This document shows, in pieces, positions 1 to 12,446 of a stretch of DNA of 64,000 nucleotides; position 1 is the stretch's first letter, and each line of letters opens with the position of its first letter. A program made the position numbers and the translations under genes. The notes beneath the pieces are model-generated. The model was not told the DNA's origin and searched no databases. It saw only the letters and a list, made by a program, of their open reading frames with translations. The stretch is from Megascapheus bottae (Eukaryota > Chordata > Mammalia > Rodentia > Geomyidae): contig JANJXV010000014.1 in the NCBI GenBank assembly GCA_024803745.1, forward strand, positions 3,395,001-3,459,000, read 5' to 3'.

Positions 1-258
1 CAGGAGTGTGGTAAACAGTTTGTGGTTTACATTGAAAATGACCACATCTTATAAATGAAGATTATATTCTTAAATTATGAATTTCTCATAAGCCTTAGGA
101 GGGAAAATCTCATAGTGAATTAAACAGTGCAAAATCAAACTTCCACAAGCTAATTAGGTTCTTCAGGAGAATGAAGATCTGTACAAAAATGTCTGGGACT
201 TGAAAACCATAATAGAAATAAGAAGAAATATGAACAGATATCAGTAAGACATAAATTA

Positions 259-428
259 AAGGCCTAGTGGTAGAATGCTTGCCTAGCATGCACAAAGATC
301 CGGGTTCAATTCCTCAGTACCACATACATACTAAAAAAGTCGTAAGTGGTCCTGAGGCTCAAGTGGTAGAGCTCTAGCCTTGATAAAGTCCAAGAACAGT
401 GCTAAGGCCCTGAGCTCAAGCCCAGGAC

Positions 429-431
<3 letters not shown>
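259..431 (+). mobile_element. Dimeric tRNA-like SINE (type A)
   Basis: The first unit carries an A-box-like 'gcctagtggtagaatgc' and the B box GGTTCAATTCC. It is followed by the second tRNA-like unit (ctgaggctcaagtggtagag to gagctcaagcccaggactgg). The A-rich tail has been replaced by a GA and then a GGGA microsatellite. The 5' end is slightly truncated compared with the copy at 17111. Confidence 0.85.
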
Positions 432-489
<58 letters not shown>

Positions 490-545
490 AGGGAGGGAGG
501 GAGGGAGGGAGGGAGGGGGAGGGAGGGAGGGAGGGAGGGAGGGAG
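431..545. repeat. (GA)n then (GGGA)n microsatellite
   Basis: About 26 GA units run to about 482, followed by GGGA units to about 544. The repeat sits where the SINE tail should be, so it probably grew from an A-rich tail. Confidence 0.97.
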
Positions 546-567
546 AGAAAATAATTTTACAAAGAAC

Positions 568-810
568 AGGCTAGAACTGGTATTAGTGGCTTCAGCCTCT
601 TATCCTAGCTATAAAGGAGGCTGAGACCCAGACAATTGAGTTTTAAAAGCCATAGAAGAAAACTCATGGCCAATAGAGAACAGTCTATGAGACTCTTCTA
701 AGAATCAGGAAAAAAACAGTCTGGCAGAATTGTTCAAGTGGTTGAGTACCAGCCATGAACACGTAAGCTAAATGAAGCCTTAAGTACCAGAGTTCAAGCC
801 CTGGCATTCA

Positions 811-841
<31 letters not shown>

Positions 842-846
842 CACAT
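568..846 (+). mobile_element. Old composite 7SL/tRNA-like SINE (type B) with (CA)n tail
   Basis: A degenerate 7SL-like head (tagtggcttcagcctcttat, aaggaggctgagac) leads to a tRNA-like tail (gttcaagtggttgagtacc, gttcaagccctggc). The 3' end is a CA microsatellite at 808-845. Divergence from other copies is high. Confidence 0.6.
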
Positions 847-1486
847 AAACACACTATAAACATCTAAAATTATAAAAGATAAAAACTTTGCAAACATATT
901 ATATAAGTTTAAAAAAAGATGAAAGGTAAAGAATTATTGGTTTAATAAAATTGGGAACAGATGAATGGGTATTATCTAATACATTAAGAGAATAACTATT
1001 TTAAAACTAGATAATAAGAAGGATATGCATCTCCTAAACTTCCCTAACTTGTATATTTTTTAAAGGGATGATTTTGTATGATGTGAAAAGTATTGAGGTA
1101 TTACTATACCTCAATAAAACTTTAAAAATGTCAATAGAATACAAAGAAAATTCTAAAATATTCAGGAACTAAAAATATACTTCTATGTAGCAAATTACTC
1201 AAAAGAGAAGAAGTAGGGTCATTTAAAATACTTCCAATTAAACAATAAGAAAAAAGATACTATGCCACAATATTTAAGATATATGTGGAATAATATTTAA
1301 ATCAACATCTGTAGCATTATGTGGCTATCCAATGAATGTAGGAGTTTACTAACAATTGCCTAAGCATCTATGAAAAGGACAGTACTTAACAACTTGAAGA
1401 TAATAAATATTTCAATACAATTTATACCCTATGACTGTCACAATGAAACCCCTTTGTATGTTAATTTATGCTAATAAAAAGTTTAG

Positions 1487-1676
1487 AGGCCCAGGAGTTT
1501 GGCCTGTTGGTAAGAGTGCTTGCTTAGCACGCACAAAGATCCAGGTTCCATTCCTTGGTACTACATACACAGAAAAAAAGCCAGAAGTGGTGCTGAGGCT
1601 CAAGGAGTAGGGTTCAGGCCCTGAGCTCAAGCCCCAGGACTGGCCAAAGAAAAAAAAGAAAGAAAAGAAAAAAAAC
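1487..1676 (+). mobile_element. Dimeric tRNA-like SINE (type A), internally deleted
   Basis: The head 'cccaggagtttggcctgttgg' and the trailing 'gagctcaagccccaggactgg' plus an A-rich tail are both present. About 35 bp of the second unit, the 'agccttgag...caaggacagt' part, is missing. Confidence 0.85.
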
Positions 1677-1954
1677 ATACTTGATTTTTTTAAAGTAATT
1701 TAATTAATAATTTAATCAGTAAATTCAACAACTCAGATGAAATGAATTCCTTGTGAAATGCAACCTTGTAAAACTTACCCAAGAAAAAAACAAAATCTGA
1801 TCATATAACACTAAAATTGTTTGATTACATAATTTGAAATTTTGAATAAATTGAATTACTGAAGTACTTGTTTTTTACTTGATTGTTATACATATTGGAT
1901 TCTTTCCTTTCCTTATTGTGCATATAAATTTTATTTAAGTGGGATGGTGTTAAA

Positions 1955-2030
1955 GCCTAGGCATGTAGTTAAGGGGTAGAACACTTGCCCAATGTGTATG
2001 AAGCCCTATGCTTAATATCTAGCTTTTAAA
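1955..2030 (+). mobile_element. ID-like tRNA-derived fragment, degenerate
   Basis: The order 'gtagttaaggggtagaacacttgcc...gtgtatgaagccctatgcttaat' matches the first unit of the ID-like SINEs elsewhere in the window. The B box is heavily mutated. Confidence 0.5.
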
Positions 2031-2764
2031 CAACCAAACACGATAAAAAAATAAATTTTCCAAAAGGAGAGATGATATCAGCAAGATGGTGTACAAGTTG
2101 GAATAGGTATGTGTAATTAGAGGTTCTCAAGACTTGGCCGGTTAGATCTTTATCTCAGGATGGTCAGGCCACTTGAAGTCATGCTAAGAAATGTATTGTT
2201 ATCTGGAGGAAGCGTAAGCTCTCGGCGCCAGATGTTTATCCATTAGTCCTGGTCTTTCTGGAGCTTCAGATTGGCTATGGGGAAGATGTGAGAGACATAG
2301 GAGGGCAAAACAAAATTAAGAAGCAAGAGTAGATGCAGAAAAGAACAAAATGGAATTATGTCCTCCTCCAAAGGGAACCCATCTGATCTATATAGTAATC
2401 AATCGGGATAGCCAATCAAGAAAAATCCATATTCAGAACTGCGGCAAATGTCATGGCACATTTACTTATCATTGCTGGTATGGTCAGGTAAATGGCCACA
2501 TTCCTGTTTCAGTCCCTTAGGGTGAAGGAACACATGGGACTTGTTTGCAACATTCTAGCCTGTGGTTATCTCAACATTCTGGTTTCTATCTGATCTAACT
2601 CAGAGTTCAGAGGCAGAAAAATAGCCTACGGATCTAGGTGGAAGCTGTGTTAAGACGTGAGAAAATGAAAGAAGGACTGTCAGACACGTAGGCAACTAGG
2701 GTCAAAAGATTACAAAGGCCTATGATAAAATATCTGAATTTCTATGTCAAAACAGTGAGGTATT

Positions 2765-3065
2765 GCTGTGGCTTGAATAATTTTCTTCCCAAAACTCTTA
2801 TTGAAATTCAATTGCCATCATAACAGTACTAAGACAGGCATGATGGCATATGCCTATAATCCCATCACTCTTCAGACTGGGGCAAAAAGTAGAAGCATTA
2901 TTGAAATGACAGATCATCTTCTTAGCAAGCTGGATTGCTAAGATCAAACTCTAATACTTCCAAGAGAAGAAAGAGGAGGATGAGGAGGTTGAGGCAGGAA
3001 GGTTGTGAGTTTGAGGCCAACCTAGAATTATAAGATAGGACTGAACTAGAAGCTTCCACTGTGAT
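2765..3065 (+). mobile_element. Degenerate repeat with split B1/7SL-like sequence
   Basis: A 7SL-like start (caggcatgatggcatatgcctataatccc) near 2836 and a later B1-like part (gaggcaggaaggttgtgagtttgaggccaacct) near 2985 are separated by about 110 bp of other sequence, suggesting an insertion into an old B1-like SINE. The flank at 2765-2830 resembles an older mammalian interspersed repeat that I cannot name. Confidence 0.45.
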
Positions 3066-3324
3066 GGCTGGGGTTCATAGTGTCAGAGGGTACTGGGCAG
3101 CTGCAAAGTGAAAATTGTCACCAATGGTTACAGAATACCCCTGAAAGATATGCCCACTGACAGAAGGGTAACGCAGTAGAACAGGTGAACCAAACACATT
3201 CCAATTCGATCTTAGTTCCTCTTCATTGAAAAGGAATCCTGTCTGATGGGGTAAACAAGGTCAAAAAAGCCTGTAGTAGGGAAACGACTGCCAGTATTAT
3301 GTGACGTAGGTTCTTACATGGTGA

Positions 3325-3860
3325 TTTTGCTAACATTTACGAATTATTTTATATATTTATGGAATGCAGTGGAGTATTTCATTATACACATACAGTATGT
3401 TTTCATCACATTTAGGCAATTAGCTTCATCATTTGTGCTTGGAGTCTTCTAGTTCTTGACAAAATATGGTAGTGTTTGAACTATCCCTGTCTATGCTAGT
3501 GCTGTAGAATATTAGCACTGATTGCCTCTGATAGTTTGGTACCCACTATCTAACCTTTTTACATCACCCATCCTCACACCCTTACTAGACTGTAATAACT
3601 ACTGTCTACATACAGATTGACTGGTTTGAGCTACCGCATATGGAAATGAACGTGCTAGATTTGTCTTTGTAGATGTTATGTACTTCAGGATCTTACAGTT
3701 CCACCCATTCTGTGAGCACAGAACAGATAAAGATATCACATTTTCATTGTTCCTTCATCCATTGATTGACAACTAGATTGATTCTATAGCTCAGCTATTT
3801 TGAATAGCACTACAAGAAACAGGAGTGTTCTTTGAAATGCTGATTCCATTTCCTTAGGTT
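3325..3860 (-). mobile_element. L1 3'-region fragment
   Basis: The + strand resembles the reverse complement of old L1 3' sequence, including 'tccttcatccattgattgacaactagattgattc' near 3755 and 'cttatttcac'-class neighbours in sister copies. The fragment is heavily decayed, with no surviving frame. Confidence 0.55.
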
Positions 3861-3871
3861 ATAACTCACTA

Positions 3872-3874
<3 letters not shown>

Positions 3875-3924
<50 letters not shown>
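3875..3924. repeat. (GT)n microsatellite
   Basis: About 25 uninterrupted GT units. It abuts the 3' end of a reverse-oriented SINE and so probably derives from that element's tail. Confidence 0.97.
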
Positions 3925-3927
<3 letters not shown>

Positions 3928-4147
3928 GAGGCAGAAAGTCAAAAGCCTGGTACTGTCCTGTAGCTTCTTTGCTCAAGAGTGGTTCTCCACTACTTGTGCT
4001 AGAGCTCCACTTCCAGCTTTTTGGTAGTTAATCAGAGATAAGATTGTCTTAGGGAATTTATGCTTGAACTGACATTGAATGATGATCTTTAGATCTCAGT
4101 CTCCTGAGTAACTAGGGTTACAGGTGTGAGCCACTAGTGCCAGGCTT
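3925..4147 (-). mobile_element. Composite 7SL/tRNA-like SINE (type B)
   Basis: Read on the + strand, this is the inverted form: a tRNA-like tail first, then 'tctcagtctcctgagtaactagggttacaggtgtgagccact', the reverse of a 7SL-like head. It is moderately diverged. Confidence 0.8.
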
Positions 4148-5975
4148 CCCCAGTGGTTTTTGTGTAGGGGGTTTAGATAGATCCTAAAGTAGTTCTTCAC
4201 TAGTCTAAACATAAGTACCACATGAACATCAGGGGAGCTCATTTAAATTTTTTATGAATCACTCAGATGGAGTCTGAGTTCAGGATTCTGAGTCCCCAAA
4301 AGAGTAATTGAGATTTTTCTGATGTAGGTGCTCCTTGGCCTCTCTTTGGAAAAGTACATTTACAACCCTTTACAATATGTCATGAATCATACCCAGAAGT
4401 TTGTCATAGTCACTTCTTGAGTACATGTAGTATTGAGTTATAATAAGCACAATGGATATTGCTAATAGAGATTAAAGATTTCAATGCTCAACTCTATGAG
4501 TTAAAGGCTATTCAAAATTATGGACCACCCACATTTATCATCGTCAGACAGGCTTATAAAGTAAAATCAGATGGCAGGCCAACTGATATAAAATGTTTAA
4601 ACCGGGTAAGAGATTTGATTAAATGAAACAGAACTCAAAGAAATCTGGGCCAAATATTGAAATGGAGGCAAACCTTGTAGTAGCAATAGGAGTGATGAAA
4701 TTATTTCTGATTAGAGAAAATTTCAATCAAGAGAATGCATAAGGATTATATAGCTTTCTGTTTTACTTTAGAGGAATACATAAAGATCTAGAAAGGTGGT
4801 GCTGGTCTCCAGGAAAGCTATCACTTCTGCACATGATACTTAGCATGTTTTACTAGTCTCCATTTTATGATAGGATGCCTTGAACACCTACTAGAAAAAT
4901 CAATGTTTAATTCAGGTCTTGCAAATTCAACCATTATTATCAAATTCTGCCCATTCATTCATTATCTGTTGCTAAATGTTTAACTTCAAGCTTCAGTTTG
5001 TTTTGCGATCCTCTGTTTGCAGTTCCCCTAATTCTGTACAATATACAACTCCTTCTCCCTTAGTGCATTGTTCTCACATATGTCCTGGATTGCTGCTAAC
5101 TTATGGCGCCATGATTTCAGCTGCTCAATGTGGGTGGACTGGCTACATTTCAGGACCCTAATGATGTAGTTTGGTCTTGAGGCTTTACAGATGAAAGACA
5201 GGAAAGGCTTTAATCTAGGTCAGGATAACCTCCAGTCCATGGTTCTGCACGTACTCCACCTGCATTCCCCTGTGCTTTAGTGAACTTATCTTGATGTACC
5301 TTACTCTATTGACTAAGATATTGCCTTCCAAACTTCAGCGACATTTATCTTTGCTTTATACCAATAACCTAGCCACTGAGCAGCCCTTATAAATTATGCT
5401 GTAGGATTAATCAGAAAAACATTCTGATCTTATACAATTATTTTATTTTGATTCCTAATTATTATGGCTCATTTTGTTTGAAAGCTGAATTCTGTAACCA
5501 AAGATAAAAGCCTATTTGTCTATTTTTTCTTTGTTTACATAAAACAACTTTAAAATGTAATGGTAAGCACATTCTAAGTGCTAATTATTTTATGCATTTT
5601 AGTTGCTTTATCCAAAACATGTGTACTAACACATTATGTAAATTAACAAATCTGTTTTGCACTATAAACATCATTCTGGAGAACTGAGTATTTCTTTTTT
5701 AATTTAGGGACATTGCTAACATAGCCTCAGAAATTATGTAGCATCTCATTTCTTCTTACATATTTTTGTTCTTTGATAATGGTTTCCTGAATTTGAATTA
5801 AAAGCCCAAAGATGCCTCTTCATGGGAGAAATGTCAGTTTTGTGTAAAATATTTGAAACCACCACATGACTGATATTCTGTTCAAATTTTAGGAAAATCT
5901 TTTTTGTAGATTTTATTACTGGTCCAGTTAGTCACCTACCTGTATAATTATGATTTGCCTTAGTGCTCTTAACAA

Positions 5976-6190
5976 TGCTGTAACAAAATAGCCTAAGTGA
6001 CTTCTAAACAACAGAAATATTTTCTCTTAGTTCTAAGGCTGGAAGTCCATGATTAAGATGCCAGAAGATTTACTTCTTCTTGCTCTGATCTATGTCACTG
6101 AGTGGAGAAAGAGGAAGCAGTGACTGATCTATTTTCTGTCATAGGTTAATTCTGTCTCTTCTAAAATTTGGTGAATTTGTAATGATATCT
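5976..6190. repeat. Old interspersed repeat, unclassified
   Basis: The segment starts 'gctgtaacaaaatagcc' and continues 'aacaacagaaatattttctcttagttctaaggctggaagtcc'. This is a familiar pattern in ancient mammalian repeats, but I cannot assign the family. A related decayed sequence with 'ctgtaatgaaatacctg' lies at about 7285-7600. Confidence 0.4.
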
Positions 6191-6419
6191 ACTACATGCT
6201 CTTTTGTATCTGGTTTTTTGGACGCAATACTTTGGTCTTTTGTGTATTTTTTTCATGTCACTATTACTTTTTAAATTGTTAGGCAGTATTCCAATACAGG
6301 AATGGATTATAATTGTTTCATTGTCCAATTAATAATCTATTTTGATATTTTCAGATTTGGACTAGCATGCTATCATATTCTTTTATATATTATCATAATA
6401 TTCTAAAGTTTGTTTTTCT

Positions 6420-7190
6420 ATTTTTTTATTGTAGTTTGTTGTCGGGGTAGTGTATAGAATGGTTACAGCTACATTCGTCAGATAATGGATGCGTTACTTC
6501 TCAAACATGATACCCATTCTCATGTTTTTGTCCCCTTTCCCTCTCCCCAATCACTTTGTTTTCTTCCTTCCTTTCCCCATTTCAAATAAACAAATAAACA
6601 GATATACAATATACCAGGCAACAAAGTCAGATACATTAACCACATGAGATTAACCATAAGCAGAAAAAAGAGAAAAAAAAATAGCTGCCCATAGTACATT
6701 AAGAACAATAATCACAAAGATAGACCTCTTGTATCCATATCCTAGAGTTCATTTTGTTTAGTTTCATTCTATATGTACATAGCTTTTGAGCTTTGTGATA
6801 CTCTGCTAGGAGAATCCTAGATGTGTACTAATTATTACGAATGAGGGAAACCATGGAGCCTATGTTCCTTTGGGTCTGGCTTACTTCACTTAATATGATT
6901 TTTTTCCAAGTCTTTCCATTTCCTTACAAATGGTGTGATGTCATTCTTTCTGGTGGCAGCATAAAATTCCATTGTGTATAAGTACCACATCTTGATCCAT
7001 TCATCTACTGAGGGGCCTCTGGGTTAATTCCATATCTTAGCTATGGTAAATAATGCCACAGTGAACATTGTTGTGCTGGTGGATTTAGTTTGTTTCCGGA
7101 CATTTGGGTAAATGCTAAGGAGTACGATTGCTGGGTCATAGGGGAGCTCTATGTTTAGTCTTTTGAGGAATCATGATACTATAAAGTTTT
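6420..7190 (-). mobile_element. L1 3' end, reverse orientation
   Basis: On the + strand it begins with the reversed L1 tail (tttttattgtagtttgttg...ggttacagctacattcgtcag). It then passes into the reverse complement of the L1 ORF2 end and 3' UTR (ttccattgtgtataagtaccacatcttg, tgaacattgttgtgctgg, gattgctgggtcatag). No reading frame survives. Confidence 0.8.
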
Positions 7191-7619
7191 GCTTTTTATA
7201 GAAGTCTTTTATTGAACATCTTGTGTCTTTTAAAAATACCTAACAATAGAATTACTGAATCACAAAGTAGTTATATATGTTAATCAGGTTTCCATTTGCT
7301 GTAATGAAATACCTGAAAAAAATCACCTTAATGAAGGTAAAAAATATGTTGGCTCATAGCTTTAGAGTTCTCATCCAACGATTGGCCATTTGCTTTTGGG
7401 CCTACGCAGGATAGAATGTCATGGTGTCTGCAGTGGTGTGAAGAGGATGCTCCCCTAAGGGGCAGCCAGAAAGGAATGGGCTGGAATCACAATAGCCTTT
7501 TAAAGAAAAAATTCCAGCATCTAACTTTTTTCAGTCACTTCCCCTTTCTAATTGTTTTTATATCTCTCAGTACGCTACCCCAGGGACCAATACCTTAGGA
7601 GACACTGAAAATACAGTCC

Positions 7620-7925
7620 ATACAGTTTATTTTTCAACATTTTCAGTAATTGTCATACAGAGTTTCAAAGTGGTTGCATTACTTTACACTCTTCCAAACT
7701 GTGTATGAGTGTTTCAGTTCTCCCATATTCATGTCAACTTTTGGCAATATTAGTGTTTTCAATTTTAGCCAGTTTAGTGGTAGTGATATCAAATTATGAT
7801 TTTAATTCACATCATTATGATTACTTTGGATGTTGCTGAACATGTTTTCATATAGTTACTACCCATTCAAATATATCCTTTTGTGAAATAACTTTATCTT
7901 TTGCCTATTTTCAGATTGGATAGTC
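7620..7925 (-). mobile_element. L1 ORF2-end fragment
   Basis: The order 'aaactgtgtatgagtgtttcag', 'attttagccagtttagtggtagtgatatc', 'gatgttgctgaacatgttttc' is the reverse-complement pattern of the L1 3' coding end. It probably continues the element at 6420-7190 after an intervening repeat. Confidence 0.7.
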
Positions 7926-8132
7926 TATATTTATTTTGATTAATGATGTTATATGCATGTGTGCATGCACATGTATATGTAACTGGTCTGTATTATATAT
8001 TATATGTATGTATATGGTGTCATAAATACATGTAGCACGTATCTTTTTTCTTGCCAGAGACATTTGTTTCCACTTTCTCAGATTCCATGAAAGAACAATG
8101 TTGAAGGACAGTGCTTTATGTCATGGAATCTT

Positions 8133-8378
8133 TTGTTGGTAGTGGTTGTGCTGGTGGTTATGGGACTTGAACTCTGAGCCTGGGCCTTGTCCCTGAGCTG
8201 TTCAGCTCAAGGCTACCATGCTAACCCTTTAGCCATAGTGCCACTTCTAGTTTTCTGGTGGTTAATTGGAGCTAAGAGTCTCACCAACTTTAGTGCCCAG
8301 GCTGGCTCTGAACCACGATCCTCAGATCTCAGCCTCCTGAGTAGCTAGGATTACAGGTGTGAGCCACCGTGACTGGGT
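8133..8378 (-). mobile_element. Composite 7SL/tRNA-like SINE (type B)
   Basis: An essentially full-length inverted copy: 'gggacttgaactctgagcctgggcc', 'gagctgttcagctcaaggcta', 'ggtggttaattggag', 'tcagatctcagcctcctgagtagctaggattacaggtgtgagccaccgt'. Confidence 0.9.
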
Positions 8379-8865
8379 TTATGTTATAGATTCTTTATGC
8401 ATGTTCATTTATTGTGATCAAAGTACTAACAGATTACTTTTTTTGCCAGATTATATTTTAAAGGCTAAGTGTATGGTAAGCAACCTTGTAGGAATAGATG
8501 ACATCTCCCTACAGAGACAGGCATGCTGTCTATCCAGAGTAATTAAGACAATGTCTCCTTCTGAAGTGAAGGAGAGCCAGACTTAAGGCATGTGATAAAA
8601 GCTGGAAGTGTTGTAAGCTCAGGGTTCCTCTTCTAAAAGGCAACTCACTACATGTTTGGGCATCAACCTGTGACCCTCTGTCTAACCCCTCTGGGGTTTG
8701 GAGACAAAGGGAACTGATAATCTTACTGTCCGCTGTGCCATGGCTAATACAGCTCAGACCCCAGGCGCCATGGAAAGTTTTTGTCAGGCTGGCTTCTTAT
8801 CTTGCAAGTTGGTTATAATGTGAGTGACTTCAAATTTTTTGTTTGAAAGTCATTATTAATTTATT

Positions 8866-9080
8866 CATTTGCTTGAAGTGGCGGTTGAATTCAGGGCCTC
8901 ATTTATGTGAGACAAGCCTTCTAACACTTACAGGACAATGCTGGCCGTTTGGTTTTATGTTATTTTTGAGCTAGCATCCCAGTAACTTTGGCGTTGTTTG
9001 GATTGAACTAGTAGAGCACCTCACAATTTTACCTCCTGAGCAGTTGGAATTACAGATGTACACTATCATGTCTGCCACAC
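8866..9080 (-). mobile_element. Old B1/ID-type composite SINE
   Basis: An inverted ID-like portion (gaattcagggcctcatttatgtgag) is followed by an inverted 7SL-like portion (ttacctcctgagcagttggaattacagatgtacactatcatg). It is strongly decayed. Confidence 0.6.
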
Positions 9081-9119
9081 ACAGACATTAAAAATTGTAA
9101 TAAAATATTTTCTTAAAAC

Positions 9120-10090
9120 CTACCTTTTTGTACTTCGTAGGTTTTTGTGTTCTTTTAACAAAATGTATCCCATGATCACTACAATTTAAATCTAAAAGTT
9201 GGTAGTTTTACTCACAGATTCAGTGACTTGTTTGGATTTTCTGTTAGTTCCATTGGTTTATCTAACTCTGCATGGCAATATGTCACAGCTTTCTGGTATG
9301 TCATGAAATCAGATTGCTTCATTTCTCCAGTTTTGTAAACTAAGAAATCCATTTCATTGCTTTAGTTATTTTGCTTTTTCATATACATTTTTAACATTAC
9401 CAATTTTTCTTTTTTTTTTTTTTGCCACTCCTGGGCTTGAGCTCAGGGCCTGAGCACTGTCCTTGGACTTTCCCAAGGCTAGAGCTCTACCACTTGAGCC
9501 TCAGCACCACTTCTGGCTTTTTTCTATATGTGGTACCTAGGAATCGAACCCGGGTCTTCATGCATGCTAGGCAAGCACTTTAACCACTAGGCCAAACTCC
9601 CGGCCCAACATTAGCAATTTCTACAAAACAGTTTCTGTAGTTTCGATTAGGATTACATTGAATCAATTAACCAATCTGTAAAGGATTGAGCCAACATTTC
9701 GTCTTCAATCCTAGTAACAAATACCTGTTTATTTAGATCTCCTTTGATTTTTTTTTCACCAATGGTTATTAATTTTTAGTTTACACTTGCTAAATTTATT
9801 CCTAATTATTTTATAGCTTTGAATCTGCTATAAATTGCATTGTTTCACAAGTTTGATTTTTTTATTCATTTGTTGCTAGCATGGACCTTATTATATTGCA
9901 ATTTTTATTCATTAACTGTAGTAATTTTTTTATAGATTACTTAGGATTTTCTTCATAGTGGACATTTTGTCTGTAAACTTAGAAAGACTTACTATAGTTA
10001 TCAATCTGTATGCAATTTTATTTCTTTTTCTTGCCTGTCTGCACTGGATAGTTTTCTCTGTGGGCAGACTGGAATTTTAATTTCTTTAAC
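9120..10090 (-). mobile_element. L1 ORF2 fragment carrying a younger SINE
   Basis: On the + strand, 'gattaggattacattgaatcaattaaccaatctgtaaaggattg', 'aaatttattcctaattattttatagc' and 'tgctataaattgcattg' are in the same order as reverse-complement L1 ORF2. The type A SINE at 9407-9606 interrupts it. The frame is broken throughout. Confidence 0.65.
9407..9606 (-). mobile_element. Dimeric tRNA-like SINE (type A), full length
   Basis: Inverted full-length copy with a long oligo-T (the A tail), 'cttgagctcagggcctgagcactgtccttgg', the inverted B box 'ggaatcgaacccggg', and the end 'ccactaggccaaactcccggccc'. It is flanked by the direct repeat 'aacattaccaattt' / 'aacattagcaattt'. Confidence 0.92.
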
Positions 10091-10137
10091 AAATGTGAAG
10101 AGTTTAGTTATTTGGCTCACAAGTTCTGATTACAGTT

Positions 10138-10235
10138 TTGCGGTTTGTTTTTCTCTTCTATGCTGGGATCAAATCCAGGGCCTTTTTCATGGTAGGTAAC
10201 TGCTCTAACACTGAGATATGCCATCATCCCTAAAT
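10138..10235 (-). mobile_element. ID-like SINE fragment
   Basis: Inverted monomeric ID-like sequence: 'gctgggatcaaatccagggccttt...taggtaactgctctaacactgagatatgccatcatccc'. Confidence 0.6.
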
Positions 10236-10414
10236 TTCTGTTTTTATAACAGAAAAGTTTTCCTGTATCCTGTAGTGAAGCTCTGTGAGTGCACCTAAAA
10301 TACCACAATCAACTGAAGATCAACTATTGACTATTAATATCTAAACCAGTACGCAGGTTTATAGTACAGAGAAGGGGGAAAAGACAACCAAAAATTGTGT
10401 TCTAAAAAAAATAT

Positions 10415-10550
10415 ATGTGGGAGGAGGGAAATGGGGACAAAACCATGAGAATGGGTATCTGTGTGTGAGAAGTAATGCACCTACTAAATGGCGAATGTAA
10501 CTGTAACCCCTCCATTCATTACCTTGACAATAAAAAAATGACAAAAAAAT
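10415..10550 (+). mobile_element. L1 3' end
   Basis: The sequence 'gggaggagggaaatggggac...gagaagtaatgcacctac...aactgtaacccctccattc...ttgacaataaaaaaatgac' recurs at 23560, 35860 and 49655. It is the terminal part of the local L1 family, ending in A-rich DNA. Confidence 0.75.
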
Positions 10551-11754
10551 GTTTCCCTGATAAATAAAGTTGAGAAAAGTCAGTCACCAATCAACCAACA
10601 TGGTATGAAATGCTAAGCAGAGTTATTAATCTTTATTATTTTTAAAATAATTTTAGATAATTCTATGAAATAATGAACACGTGGAGTGGAAAATAGGTTA
10701 GCATACGTAAGAAATGTATTTTGTGTGCCAAAATACCACATTTTTATTAAATGCTTACACATTTGTTTTGATATTTAACTCATTTACTAGAAAATTAGTT
10801 CTTCTGCTCTGAAGTTTGAGTCTTTCAGAATGTTTTCTTAAGCCATTCTAAATACTAATTGAAATATTTATTATATGTATGGTATCTGCATTATCCAATG
10901 TTCTTATTTAGCAATATCTTACTGTCTACATTTTTCCCTCTCCATTTTAGGAAACTTCTATACTTACTCTTTTATTTCAGGATTTTTCTGTTATTTTATT
11001 TCATTACTCTAAAACATGTCAATATAATTTTGCAGATGTGGGAGTTCTCTTCTAGGAATGTCATTTACACTCTTCTCTGTTTTCCTGATATTTTCTTCCA
11101 TGAATCTTTAAACCTCTATAAAAATCTGTTTATTATAAATCTTTGTTATTTAATGGTAAAATAAAGTTAAGTTATTCAATCTTCTTTACCTTACTCTCCC
11201 TTGGATAATTCTCTATGGAACCCCATGGATATGTATGGATATGCAAAATACAGTGTATTTTATATAGACTTTTAGCAGAATACTAGGAATCAAGAAGCAG
11301 TTAAGTTTGCATAAGCTGGCTTTTGGCTCACATAGCTAGCCTTTCCAGATTTAAAGAATATTTCATTTCTTAATTCAGTGACAAATCTATTGATGGTGCA
11401 GATATAGAAAAAAATCAGAAAAAAATTATTCTCCTGTGGAGATGGTGATTTATTGGTATGCTTATGACAACACTTAGTAATATGAACCTATGTGTGTATA
11501 TGTTCAATTCTGTTGCCCTTGTTGAAATGTGATTAAATTTTCTCTCCCTTCATATTTTCTTTCATCTCTGTGTCATGGATCTCTTTCTTTGCAGATACTG
11601 CTATTGTTTGGAGAGATATACAGATTGTATTTTGCACAATCTCAATTTAATTAATCAATTGCTACTGTGGCCTTTTAATCCTGTATGTCATGGTTCTTTT
11701 AAACATATTTGTTCCCCATAGTACCATAGTTTAAAAAGAATTGTCAAAGATAAA

Positions 11755-12060
11755 GCTGGGTATTAGTTCAAGTGGTGAAAACAGCTTTTATTAGTAAATA
11801 CAGATTCTGACAGTAGGGAAAAGGGCTGAACTGCTTCCAATTTGTGCAGAGGGCATTTTTCACAATGAGGGAGTAAAAGAAGTAACCAGGGGCTTCAGTT
11901 GAGTCAAGGAAGCTGCAAGTTATCACAAGTGGGTGAGAGGGTTGGTCAGCATAAATGTGATTAGGCCAGATGTGTCTGTGCCTGGGTTATTGAAGTTAAG
12001 GCCCTATCATCCCACAGAGACTGGGAAAGAGGCTGCTTTCCTGATAGTTACATTTCAAAG
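11755..12060. mobile_element. Possible LTR-like repeat
   Basis: Non-SINE, non-L1 sequence with more balanced composition than its flanks (gtgaaaacagcttttattag...ggctgctttcctgatagttac). It looks like a solo LTR of a MaLR/ERVL type, but no terminal TG/CA pair or duplication is firmly visible. Confidence 0.25.
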
Positions 12061-12076
12061 GCATGGCTAACAGATC

Positions 12077-12185
<109 letters not shown>

Positions 12186-12295
12186 TCAAAGGAGCAGAGA
12201 ATATACAGTTCTGAAGTTCTTGAGTTTTTCCAGAGAGGAATCCATGGAAAAACATTCTACCTTGGGTTGATCCAGTTGTTTTGCTTCATTTTTTT

Positions 12296-12446
12296 GCTTC
12301 CCAGGTTCGATTCCTCCGCACCACATACGTAGAAAAGACCAGAAGTGGTGCTGTGGCTCAAGTGGTAGATTGTTAGCCTTGAGGAAAGCCCAAGAACAGT
12401 GCTCAGGCCCTGAGTTCAAACCCCAGGGCTGGCAAAAAAAGAAAAC
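12296..12446 (+). mobile_element. Dimeric tRNA-like SINE (type A), 5' truncated
   Basis: Begins inside the first unit at the B box (ccaggttcgattcctcc), then has a full second unit and an A-rich tail. The A box is missing. Confidence 0.85.
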